The notes beneath the pieces are model-generated. The model worked only from the letters and a program-made list of their open reading frames with translations, ran no database searches and was not told the DNA's origin. Both the position numbers and the translations under genes were made by a program. From assembly GCA_030594905.1 (NCBI GenBank), contig JAUVEF010000068.1:1-6459 (forward strand): a DNA stretch of 6,459 nt, given 5' to 3'. Every line of letters starts with the position of its first letter. Within the stretch, counting starts at the first letter, position 1. This document shows positions 1 to 4,939 of the stretch, piece after piece. This DNA is from Methanosarcinales archaeon (GTDB lineage Archaea > Halobacteriota > Methanosarcinia > Methanosarcinales > Methanogasteraceae).

Positions 1-97
1 GCTCAAGCTGTTCGGAAGTTAGTTCATCATCGACGCATCCAGCCATCAGAAGCGCGATGCCGATGATTGTGATTAAGAGTACGTTTATTGCCTTCAT
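1..97 (-). CDS. N-terminus of a small secreted lipoprotein (truncated by window edge)
   Basis: An open frame reads leftward from an ATG at 97-95 and leaves the window after 32 codons. The start is MKAINVLLITIIGIALLMAG followed by Cys21: Met-Lys, a hydrophobic core of about 15 residues, then the lipobox-like LMAGC, where Cys21 would be the lipidated residue. After it comes an acidic mature start, CVDDELTSEQLE. That arrangement (lipobox, then an acidic stretch and ELTxE) resembles archaeal LolA-like or outer-membrane-lipoprotein-sorting-type proteins, but the family cannot be fixed from 32 residues. The start lies 47 bp after the stop of the PAP2 gene on the same strand, so the two may be co-transcribed. 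No convincing Shine-Dalgarno sequence precedes it. The lipoprotein signal is well supported; the function is not. Confidence 0.6.
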   Translation of the reverse strand, partial: MKAINVLLITIIGIALLMAGCVDDELTSEQLE

Positions 98-144
98 TAG
101 TGGAACTGGCGAGTCTCTGGTTAATAAGGTTGTGGTCAGTGCGG

Positions 145-1086
145 TCACAGTACGCTGTGCTCGATCACCGCACCGCATTGCGGGCATCTCACAGATCGCA
201 GATGCGGCACGACCGCGATATTGCATGCACATGCGGTGCAGACAACAGTCTCCTCAACACCGATCAGCCTCTCAAACTGTATAGCAACGGCATTCATATA
301 TTCGAGGATCGGCTCGCCATAGTGTCTTGCGATGTAGAATGTGATGAATGAGAGCATCATACCAGCCACAACATCTGTCATCCAGTGCACCCCGAGATAC
401 AGCGTGGCAAAGACGATCGTAAGGAATGCGAATGTTAGGAATTCTGTGTACCTGCGAAGATCGGTTGTGTTGATGACCAGCAGCGCGCTGAAGACGAGTG
501 CTGCATGAAGACTCGGGAAACAGTTGTCGAGAGGGTCCACAGTGGTGATGCCTTCATAAATCATCGGATGCAGTTCGTACATGAGCGGCTGGATGCCGGA
601 CAGTGCGTAACCTGTGACCTTGACCGGGAAGAGCAGGTAAAACGGGAACGCGATCAGATAATTGAGTACGAACACGAGAGAAAACCATTTTAGCGCTCTC
701 ATCTGCTCTGTGTATGCAAGTATTAGGAATGTGAAGATCATAACCGATGAGAAGAGTACCAGATACACAAACGTCATCAGATACGTGAGCACGGGATACG
801 CATGGCTCTGGAAAACCGCAACCACATCTCCTTCGATGTATTCGATATAGTGAGTGCAGTCATAGTTCACGAACAGGTTCAGTTCCCGCTGTATCGGAAA
901 CTGCGCCTGCATCAGCCCATACACGGCGGCGGCTACTAGTACGTAGGGCCAGTACCCGTTTATCAACTGCCTTGCCGTATATCCACGCTTCTTTCTGCGG
1001 CATTCCCCCGGCACGAAAGCCAGAAAGTACAATGCAAGCATAACCAAGGTGAAAAGAATGATAACAACACTCAATTGCCATGCCAT
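145..1086 (-). CDS. PAP2-superfamily membrane phosphatase/transferase-like protein with C-terminal zinc-ribbon-like tail
   Basis: A 313-residue polytopic membrane protein. Hydrophobic segments lie near residues 4-25, 44-60, 98-123, 131-153, 195-206, 214-231 and 236-252. Two PAP2 signature motifs are clear: FPSLHAA with His194, and YLGVHWMTDVVAG with His234 and Asp238, the expected catalytic His/Asp set. The upstream KxxxxxxRP motif of classical PAP2 enzymes is not seen; the PSLH form is closer to the AUR1/inositol-phosphotransfer-like branch. Such enzymes act on lipid phosphates or move phospho-head-groups at the membrane; the substrate here is unknown. The tail (283-304) has CTACAC and CPQCG (Cys283, 286, 288, 301, 304), which looks like a zinc ribbon and is not part of the PAP2 fold. 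The ATG at 1086 is preceded by GAGGACAGG (1103-1095, minus strand), a plausible ribosome binding site. It is divergent from the TFS gene and is followed by the lipoprotein gene. Confidence 0.85.
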   Translation of the reverse strand: MAWQLSVVIILFTLVMLALYFLAFVPGECRRKKRGYTARQLINGYWPYVLVAAAVYGLMQAQFPIQRELNLFVNYDCTHYIEYIEGDVVAVFQSHAYPVLTYLMTFVYLVLFSSVMIFTFLILAYTEQMRALKWFSLVFVLNYLIAFPFYLLFPVKVTGYALSGIQPLMYELHPMIYEGITTVDPLDNCFPSLHAALVFSALLVINTTDLRRYTEFLTFAFLTIVFATLYLGVHWMTDVVAGMMLSFITFYIARHYGEPILEYMNAVAIQFERLIGVEETVVCTACACNIAVVPHLRSVRCPQCGAVIEHSVL

Positions 1087-1220
1087 TATGATTACCTGTC
1101 CTCTGCAATTTTAATAATTTGATTTATTTGATGACAGTTTTGTATAATTCCCAGATACTTAAGTGTTATGGTTGGGTCGGACTGCCAACCCGCCAGACAC
1201 CTTTATCATATAAGCAAGCA

Positions 1221-1230
1221 AAGGAGGGTG
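1221..1230 (+). promoter_or_regulatory. Ribosome binding site of transcription factor S
   Basis: AAGGAGGGTG lies just before the ATG at 1233 and matches the archaeal anti-Shine-Dalgarno sequence well. It fixes this start, although the frame stays open upstream to 1119. The upstream residues do not resemble the family, whereas residue 4 from this ATG is the first zinc-binding cysteine. Confidence 0.75.
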
Positions 1231-1232
1231 TC

Positions 1233-1544
1233 ATGGAATTTTGTCCGGAATGCGGCACCATGCTGGTGTTGAAGGATGGTGCACTGCTGTGCAGACGCTG
1301 CGGATTTACAACGGATAAACAAGACGATAAATCCGTTTTATCTGTTGAACGGCATGCAAAGAAGACGATTGCAGTTCTCGAAGGACAATCAGACACTGGA
1401 TTGCCGACCACACATGCACGGTGCGAGGAATGCGGAAACGACACCGCTTACTGGTGGCTGCGACAATTGCGGTCAGCAGACGAGAGCGAGACCAGATTTT
1501 TCAGGTGCACGAAGTGCGGGAGAACGTGGCGGGAGTACGATTGA
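1233..1544 (+). CDS. tfs: Transcription factor S (TFS), RNA polymerase transcript-cleavage factor
   Basis: A complete 103-residue archaeal TFS, the relative of eukaryotic TFIIS and RNA polymerase subunit Rpb9. It has two C4 zinc ribbons. The N-terminal one is CPEC (Cys4, Cys7) and CRRC (Cys20, Cys23); the C-terminal one is CEEC (Cys64, Cys67) and CTKC (Cys92, Cys95). Between the C-terminal pairs lies QLRSADESETRFF with the acidic dipeptide Asp83-Glu84. In the family this dipeptide reaches the polymerase active site and triggers cleavage of the RNA 3' end, rescuing backtracked complexes and improving fidelity. The key residues are intact, so it should be active rather than an inhibitory TFS paralogue. 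Length is normal for the family. The gene stands alone on its strand, divergent from the PAP2 gene; the 146-bp gap between them is AT-rich, but no single TATA box can be assigned. Confidence 0.95.
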   Translation: MEFCPECGTMLVLKDGALLCRRCGFTTDKQDDKSVLSVERHAKKTIAVLEGQSDTGLPTTHARCEECGNDTAYWWLRQLRSADESETRFFRCTKCGRTWREYD

Positions 1545-1545
1545 T

Positions 1546-1570
1546 CGGTAATATCCTGTTCGCAGGACCG
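1546..1570 (+). terminator. Possible 3' hairpin after TFS
   Basis: Directly after the TFS stop, TCCTG (1554-1558) and CAGGA (1563-1567) form a perfect 5-bp stem around the loop TTCG. An outer CGG (1546-1548) can pair with CCG (1568-1570) across a bulge. There is no following T-run, so this could be a transcript-end or stability hairpin rather than a classical terminator. Confidence 0.3.
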
Positions 1571-1703
1571 TACTGAATTCACTCATGGGAATATGGTTGA
1601 CCCCACCAATCATCTCCGGGATGACTTGCCATAACAACCCATCTGCATAAACCCCTTTCATCCTGCAGGGGCTGTCAACCCCAGAGACCCCTCCCGAATC
1701 CCT

Positions 1704-1853
1704 TTACTTCCTTGCGAGTTCCTCCAGAACCTCTTCCGGCAACTGCCTCACAATATCGATCTTCGCAACACAGCTCGTCCTGATGCCATGTTCCTTTGCG
1801 ATCGGACGCAGGTCCGTAAGCGTCACCTTCTTAGCTATTTCCTCAATATCCAT
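1704..1853 (-). CDS. 49-residue SAP/Rho-N-like small protein
   Basis: A short complete frame with the start at 1853 and TAA at 1706-1704. The protein begins MDIEEIAKKVTLTDLRPIAK and ends LPEEVLEELARK. The middle follows the pattern of helix-extended-loop-helix folds (SAP, HeH and Rho N-terminal domains): TLTDLRPIAKEHGI as the first helix and turn, then VAKIDIVRQLPEEVLEEL as the second part. Such modules usually bind nucleic acid or act as protein contacts; the assignment rests on pattern only. The start is strongly supported by GAGGTGAT at 1866-1859 with a 5-nt spacer, and this site overlaps the stop codon of the phasin-like gene, so translational coupling is likely. An ATG at 1860 is in another frame and stops after five codons. 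The two genes probably form one transcript from the promoter near 2215. Confidence 0.7.
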   Translation of the reverse strand: MDIEEIAKKVTLTDLRPIAKEHGIRTSCVAKIDIVRQLPEEVLEELARK

Positions 1854-1858
1854 ATACC

Positions 1859-1866
1859 ATCACCTC
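1859..1866 (-). promoter_or_regulatory. Ribosome binding site overlapping the upstream stop codon
   Basis: On the minus strand the sequence reads GAGGTGAT, a near-perfect match to the archaeal 16S 3' end, 5 nt before the ATG at 1853. It overlaps the TGA stop (1867-1865) of the phasin-like gene. It is the main reason to accept the 49-residue frame as a gene. Confidence 0.75.
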
Positions 1867-2173
1867 ACTTCTCGGAAAGTTCCCGAATAGTCTTTTCGAG
1901 TTCTGCGATCTTGTCCTCCATACGTGCGACATCGTCCTTCGTTGCGATCTTTGACCGGTCGATTGCGTTCTGCACACTATTTGAGATCGTATCTCCGAGT
2001 TCCTGCATCTGCTTCTTCTTCTCAGCCAGGAGTTCCTGAACAAGGGATTTCCCTTCCTCTCGATTCATCTCTCCTTTCTCGATTAGTTCATCCACAGTCT
2101 GTTTGATCTTCTCCTCGGTAATCGCAAGCACGCCGATCCCGATGAGTCCCAACTTTCTGAGTGTTTCGCTCAT
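1865..2173 (-). CDS. Phasin-like / PHA-synthesis-regulator-like coiled-coil protein
   Basis: A 102-residue soluble protein. Residues 1-17 form a short non-polar N-terminus (LRKLGLIGIGVLAIT); residues 20-60 read EEKIKQTVDELIEKGEMNRE, then EGKSLVQELLAEKKKQM. The stretch 'ExVDELIEKGEMxREEGKxLVxELL' is the recognisable core of the phasin/PhaF-like family (poly-hydroxyalkanoate-granule-associated and related proteins). The C-terminus (78-102) is a charged heptad-like coil. Many archaea and bacteria that carry this family make no polyhydroxyalkanoate, so a granule role should not be assumed; a scaffold role is possible. The ATG at 2173 is chosen because GGAGG lies 9 nt upstream; the frame stays open further upstream, but those residues do not fit the family. 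It is followed by the 49-residue gene, with that gene's ribosome binding site inside its stop. Confidence 0.8.
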   Translation of the reverse strand: MSETLRKLGLIGIGVLAITEEKIKQTVDELIEKGEMNREEGKSLVQELLAEKKKQMQELGDTISNSVQNAIDRSKIATKDDVARMEDKIAELEKTIRELSEK

Positions 2174-2182
2174 GACAAAAAA

Positions 2183-2187
2183 CCTCC
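2183..2187 (-). promoter_or_regulatory. Ribosome binding site of the phasin-like gene
   Basis: GGAGG on the minus strand, 9 nt before the ATG at 2173. It lies downstream of the TATA box at 2219-2211 and would fall inside a leader of about 20 nt. Confidence 0.65.
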
Positions 2188-2210
2188 ACGTCAACACAAC
2201 ACATTTATCG

Positions 2211-2219
2211 GATATATAA
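2211..2219. promoter_or_regulatory. Symmetric TATA box, possible bidirectional promoter
   Basis: GATATATAA contains the self-complementary TATATA. Read leftward it lies about 26 bp before a start site near 2193, giving the phasin-like mRNA a short leader with its GGAGG. Read rightward it lies 26 bp before the ATG at 2239 of the dehydrogenase pseudogene, the spacing expected of a leaderless archaeal transcript. Spacing and sequence are seen; use in both directions is inferred. Confidence 0.5.
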
Positions 2220-2734
2220 CTTCTGCTAACACGATACCATGAAGAAAGCAGCAATTATTCGAGGCGACGGCACCGGACCGGAACTTGTAGACTCTATGAT
2301 GTGAGTCATAAATGCGGTGAACCCTGACAGTGAGTTCATCGTGCGATGCCGGTGAGGACTGGTGGAAAGAACACGGTGGAGACTCCTTGATTCCGGACGA
2401 GACATGGGACGTGCTAAATGAGACTGACGCATGTTTCAGGGGACCAACCACAACACCCGGAGTTGTTGGCGCACTAAGGAGCGTTGCAGTGAGCCTTCGC
2501 CAGCGGTATGATCTCTATGCGAATGTGCGCCCGATCAAGTCGTTTGAGGGGGCACCTGGCGCCACTTGGCGATGTGGACTTCGTTGCATTGAGAGAAGCA
2601 ACCGAGGGCATGTATCTCTGAAAATAGATTGAGATACGGGACGACACGTTCCTTGCGATCCGGAGAATCACAAAACGCGCCTGCGAGAACATATCAAGAT
2701 ATGCCTTTGAGGAAGCGAAGAGGCGAGGCTGGGG

Positions 2735-2748
2735 TACGGTTTACGGTT
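2735..2748. repeat. 7-bp tandem duplication causing a frameshift
   Basis: TACGGTT occurs twice back to back (2735-2741 and 2742-2748). Removing one copy restores the reading RGWGTVVGIHKSNIL expected for the dehydrogenase, so this duplication is the cause of the frame change here. Confidence 0.85.
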
Positions 2749-3134
2749 GTTGGCATCCACAAGAGTAACATCCTCAGGATGACCTGCGGCGCATTCATGG
2801 ACACACTGCGCGCCACGCGGAGCAGGAGGGGTACAGTGGCATAGACTCAGGGGATACCACATCGACAACATGGCGCAGCAACTCGTAAAGAACCCGCAGC
2901 TATCCAATCACAAAGTGCTCGTCTCAACAAACCTCTTTATGGATATCATAAGCGAGGAGTGCGCAGGACTTATCGGAAGCATCGGTCTTGTCTATTCTGC
3001 AAACATAGGCGATGATTGTGCGATGTTTGAGCCGGCGCACGGATGCTTCAGTATCTCGGCGCGGCTGACGGGGTGGATACGATCATCCGCGCAACTGAGC
3101 AGACGATTGCAGATGGCACAACAACACATGATCT

Positions 3135-3174
3135 TGGTGGAAGCTGGTGGAAGCTGGTGGAAGCGGGTGGAAGC
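3135..3174. repeat. Four tandem copies of a 10-bp unit inside the pseudogene
   Basis: TGGTGGAAGC is present at 3135, 3145 and 3155, followed by GGGTGGAAGC at 3165. The gene family has a single DLGGSAS at this place, which one GGTGGAAGC would encode, so three extra copies (30 bp) have arisen. The likely cause is slipped-strand replication after selection on the gene was lost. Confidence 0.9.
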
Positions 3175-3227
3175 GCGAGCATGAGCTAGATGACGGGTGC
3201 GATCATCGGGCATCTGAAGAAGTGAGA

Positions 3228-3326
3228 AGTCGGGTTTAGCCGGGGTTTTGCGTTTGAGCCTTCGCACAAGCAATAAACCCCTCACAGTCCCGCGATCAAT
3301 TAATCTCATGGTACCCGTACCCGACT
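3228..3326. repeat. Nested inverted repeats in the gap between pseudogene and secreted-protein gene
   Basis: The outer arms AGTCGGGT (3228-3235) and ACCCGACT (3319-3326) are perfect inverted repeats. Inside, GGGGTTT (3242-3248) pairs with AAACCCC (3275-3281), and TGCG (3249-3252) with CGCA (3263-3266). This lies between two convergent transcription units, so a two-way terminator or 3' structure is the simplest view. No gene is seen here. Confidence 0.35.
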
Positions 3327-3332
3327 GGTATT

Positions 3333-3818
3333 TTAGCGATTTAGGATATTTCTGATCGCGTATATCAGTAGTATAATCGGTACGGCGCATCCGAACCCGG
3401 GCGACCTGGCATCTGTGCCCGTGGACTGCGCGGCTGGTGTTTCATTGACCGGTGGCGCGCATTCTGGCGCGCCGCGTACATCCATCACCACCTCCGCGCC
3501 CATAAAACCCCTCTTGTGCGCAAGCACATACAATCTCCCGGTATCATCAGGCGCGAACGTCGCGACCCCGGACTCGTTGGTCATCTGCTGGATCTGTATA
3601 TCGCTATTCCGGAACGTGAAGAAGACGATCGCGCCGGGAACCGGGTCGCCGGATGATATCACGGCAACCTCGATCGACTGATTGACGGTTGCAACGCCGG
3701 GCGCACTAATCAACAATTCTGGCTGCGCGCCTGCAACTCCGGTTCGTTCCTGCGCGACAGTTAGCAGGACAACAACGATGCACAAGAATATCCACCCGCG
3801 CTGCATGAAGAACCCCAT
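3333..3818 (-). CDS. Secreted protein with Ig-like/carboxypeptidase-regulatory-like domain and PGF-CTERM-like tail
   Basis: A protein of about 161 residues from the ATG at 3818; a TTG directly before it is an alternative start. The N-terminus is a signal peptide: a basic QRG followed by WIFLCIVVVLLTVA. The mature part, about residues 34-117, has a beta-sandwich-like pattern (PELLISAPGVATVNQSIEVA, then VPGAIVFFTF, then ESGVATFAPDDTGRLYVLAH and a final AEVVMDV) typical of archaeal Ig-like or carboxypeptidase-regulatory-like repeats of surface proteins. A Pro/Thr/Ser linker (118-140) leads to SPGFGCAVPIILLIYAIRNI and a short LNR end: PGF, a hydrophobic helix and a basic tail, as in PGF-CTERM proteins processed by an archaeosortase. 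It is therefore probably anchored at the cell surface. The TATA box at 3850-3841 lies about 27 bp upstream, suggesting a leaderless mRNA. Specific function is unknown. Confidence 0.78.
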   Translation of the reverse strand: MGFFMQRGWIFLCIVVVLLTVAQERTGVAGAQPELLISAPGVATVNQSIEVAVISSGDPVPGAIVFFTFRNSDIQIQQMTNESGVATFAPDDTGRLYVLAHKRGFMGAEVVMDVRGAPECAPPVNETPAAQSTGTDARSPGFGCAVPIILLIYAIRNILNR

Positions 3819-3840
3819 CAATTAAATAGAGCCATCGCTG

Positions 3841-3850
3841 TAATATATAT
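3841..3850. promoter_or_regulatory. AT-rich TATA-like box between secreted-protein gene and tRNA-Ser
   Basis: TAATATATAT. On the minus strand (ATATATATTA) it lies about 27 bp before the ATG of the secreted-protein gene. On the plus strand it lies about 30-38 bp before the first base of tRNA-Ser, so it could drive that gene with a short 5' leader. Use in both directions is inferred from spacing. Confidence 0.5.
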
Positions 3851-3878
3851 CTTGCGTCATTGCACATCACTCAACAAT

Positions 3879-3963
3879 GCCGAGGTGGCAGAGCGGACTA
3901 ACGCGACGCGCTCGAGACGCGTTGTTCCCTTGGAACACTTGGGTTCGAATCCCAACCTCGGCG
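3879..3963 (+). tRNA. tRNA-Ser (anticodon CGA)
   Basis: An 85-nt class II tRNA. The acceptor stem is GCCGAGG (3879-3885) with CCTCGGC (3956-3962), and the discriminator base is G3963, as usual for serine. The anticodon stem is ACGCG (3906-3910) with CGCGT (3918-3922), loop CTCGAGA, anticodon CGA at 3913-3915, reading UCG. The long variable arm is GTTCC-CTT-GGAAC (3924-3936). The T arm is TTGGG-TTCGAAT-CCCAA (3939-3955). CCA is not encoded and there is no intron. It is followed 87 bp later, on the same strand, by trm56, whose product methylates C56 of tRNA; the corresponding base here is C3946. Confidence 0.96.
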
Positions 3964-4002
3964 TGACGCCCATTCCAGCGCCTATTTCGAGTGCATTTCA
4001 GG

Positions 4003-4012
4003 TTTTATATTT
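4003..4012 (+). promoter_or_regulatory. TATA box of trm56
   Basis: TTTTATATTT lies 39-48 bp before the ATG at 4051. A start site about 26 bp downstream would give a leader of roughly 20 nt that contains the ribosome binding site at 4038-4045. Confidence 0.5.
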
Positions 4013-4037
4013 CATATTTCACAGTTCAGGCAATCAA

Positions 4038-4045
4038 GAGGTGAT
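4038..4045 (+). promoter_or_regulatory. Ribosome binding site of trm56
   Basis: GAGGTGAT, 5 nt before the ATG at 4051. This is the same sequence and spacing as before the 49-residue gene at 1853, so it is the favoured site in this genome and fixes the trm56 start. Confidence 0.8.
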
Positions 4046-4050
4046 CTATC

Positions 4051-4590
4051 ATGACGGTTGTTGTACTACGGATCGGGCACCGCCCGACACGGGATATGCG
4101 CATAACTACACACGTGGGCATGACGGCGCGTGCGCTTGGCGCCGATGGTATGTTTCTTGCAGCGGACGACCCTAAGATCAAGGAGAGTATTGATAAGGTG
4201 GTTTGCAGGTGGGGTGGGGATTTTTTTGTGAGAGTCGGCGTTGACTGGAAGAAAGAGATCAAACAATGGAAGGAAAACGGTGGTATGGTCGTACATCTCA
4301 CGATGTATGGCTTGAATTTACCTGACGCGATCGCTGAGATCGGGGGGCGCGACCTCATGATCGTCGTCGGCGCAGAGAAAGTGCCGGCAAGTCTCTATGA
4401 CCTTGCCGACCTGAATATCGCGGTCGGCAACCAGCCACATTCTGAAGTGGCTGCTCTGGCACTGGTTCTCGATCATCTGCAGGCTGGAAACGAGTTATAC
4501 CACGATTTTACCGGTGGCGAACGAAAAATCATCCCTACACGAAGTGGGAAACATGTGAAACCGGTAAATTCAGCTGCGGAGCGTGTATGA
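4051..4590 (+). CDS. trm56: tRNA (cytidine(56)-2'-O)-methyltransferase, Trm56
   Basis: A complete 179-residue SPOUT-class methyltransferase found in archaea. It transfers a methyl group from S-adenosylmethionine to the ribose of C56 in the tRNA T-loop, helping to stabilise the D-loop/T-loop contact. Family motifs are in order: LRIGHRPTRDMRITTHVGMT with ARALGAD (residues 6-32), VVHLTMYG (80-87), IVVGAEKVP (104-112) and the trefoil-knot SAM-binding segment VGNQPHSEVAALAL (125-138). Length is normal and no key block is missing. The start is fixed by GAGGTGAT 5 nt upstream. It follows tRNA-Ser and precedes the 23S rRNA leader on the same strand, a translation-related cluster. The T-run at 4656-4661 may end its transcript. 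Confidence 0.96.
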   Translation: MTVVVLRIGHRPTRDMRITTHVGMTARALGADGMFLAADDPKIKESIDKVVCRWGGDFFVRVGVDWKKEIKQWKENGGMVVHLTMYGLNLPDAIAEIGGRDLMIVVGAEKVPASLYDLADLNIAVGNQPHSEVAALALVLDHLQAGNELYHDFTGGERKIIPTRSGKHVKPVNSAAERV

Positions 4591-4655
4591 AAGACCTTCT
4601 GCAATCAATAGCTATTTGTGCAGCTGATATGACAGATTTTCACATAACAACGCAA

Positions 4656-4661
4656 TTTTTT
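4656..4661 (+). terminator. T-run, possible terminator of trm56
   Basis: Six T residues, 66 bp after the trm56 stop. Archaeal RNA polymerase can terminate at T-runs without a hairpin; a second weak T-rich stretch follows. Support is the sequence only. Confidence 0.35.
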
Positions 4662-4738
4662 CCAGTGTTTTGCCTGCGTAAGTTTGCATTGTCGAAGGGT
4701 ATTTCCGATCCTCGAAAAATCTGGCATCGCTTCAGGAG

Positions 4739-4751
4739 CGAAACCTTTATC
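4739..4751 (+). promoter_or_regulatory. Possible BRE/TATA of the 23S rRNA transcript
   Basis: GCGAAACCTTTAT combines a purine-rich BRE-like part (GCGAAA) with CTTTAT as a TATA-like box. A start near 4772-4776 would give a leader of about 160 nt carrying all the hairpins. The TATA match is imperfect, so this is tentative. Confidence 0.35.
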
Positions 4752-4792
4752 TTCTACCATCGTAACGTATGTTGTGCAGACACTCGTTATGC

Positions 4793-4939
4793 CACGTGGT
4801 TTTCACCACGTGATTTAAGATGCATATAGCAACCAACGTTGCTATAGAAGGGTGAAGAGCAAGATGAACCCATCTTGTTTGATGAAGCCATGTATACATG
4901 CGACCCAGACGCTTACTGAATTAGTAAGACGGATTCTGG
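4793..4939 (+). other. Chain of hairpins in the 23S rRNA leader
   Basis: Consecutive perfect stems: CACGTGGT-TTTC-ACCACGTG (4793-4812); TATAGCAAC-CAAC-GTTGCTATA (4825-4846); CAAGATG-AACC-CATCTTG (4860-4877), extendable by G-U pairs; the palindrome CATGTATACATG (4889-4900); and CTTACT-GAATT-AGTAAG (4912-4928), enclosed by CCAGA (4905-4909) with TCTGG (4935-4939). The last reaches the 23S 5' end. They may guide folding or processing of the precursor. The classic bulge-helix-bulge stem would need the 3' flank, which is outside the window. Confidence 0.6.

Larger units (their letters stand above)
2239..3225 (+). pseudogene. Decayed isocitrate/3-isopropylmalate dehydrogenase family gene
   Basis: Pieces of a beta-decarboxylating dehydrogenase line up in order over all three plus frames: KKAAIIRGDGTGPELVDSMM; EDWWKEHGGDSLIPDETWDV; SLRQRYDLYANVRPIKSF; GDVDFVALREATEGMYL; IHKSNILRMTCGAFMDTLRA; MAQQLVKNPQLSNHKVLVST; YSANIGDDCAMFEPAHG; LGAADGVDTIIRATEQTIAD; and a C-terminal MTGAIIGHLKK. 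Intact members oxidise and decarboxylate isocitrate, isopropylmalate or a homologue with NAD(P). Lesions: TGA 2302-2304; a frame change near 2341 explained by a 2-nt loss; another near 2560; TGA 2619-2621 and TAG 2625-2627; a 7-bp tandem duplication at 2735-2748; single-base losses near 2817 and 2855; deletion of roughly 20 or more residues after PAHG near 3043; a 10-bp repeat expansion at 3135-3174; and TAG 3187-3189. The closing TGA is at 3223. No functional enzyme can be made; substrate specificity of the ancestor is unclear. Confidence 0.92.
4591..4931 (+). other. Non-coding region between trm56 and 23S rRNA (promoter and structured leader)
   Basis: About 340 bp without a convincing gene. 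The left part holds a T-run (4656-4661) and a small hairpin TCGCT-TCAGG-AGCGA (4727-4741). A possible promoter lies at 4739-4751. From 4793 onward the sequence is a chain of short perfect hairpins leading to the mature 23S. No 16S rRNA and no tRNA-Ala, the usual upstream neighbours of an archaeal 23S, are present. Confidence 0.7.

Noticed and set aside
57..351. Two plus-strand frames over the PAP2 C-terminus and lipoprotein start
   Set aside because: Antisense to well-supported coding sequence and without family features.
3135..3174. Start of a CRISPR array
   Set aside because: The units are 10 bp and contiguous with no spacers; they are an expansion inside a pseudogene.
2239..3225. Stop codons in the dehydrogenase read as recoding (pyrrolysine at TAG or programmed frameshifts)
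   Set aside because: Several frame changes, a 7-bp duplication, an internal deletion and both TGA and TAG stops cannot be explained by recoding; decay explains all.
2992..3390. A 132-codon minus-strand frame across the pseudogene end
   Set aside because: It is antisense to recognisable dehydrogenase blocks, crosses the inverted repeat and overlaps the secreted-protein gene; its protein shows no family pattern.
4587..4829. An 80-codon plus-strand frame starting in an ATGA overlap with the trm56 stop
   Set aside because: No recognisable protein pattern, weak ribosome binding site, and it runs through the likely 23S promoter and the first leader hairpin. The overlap is probably chance.
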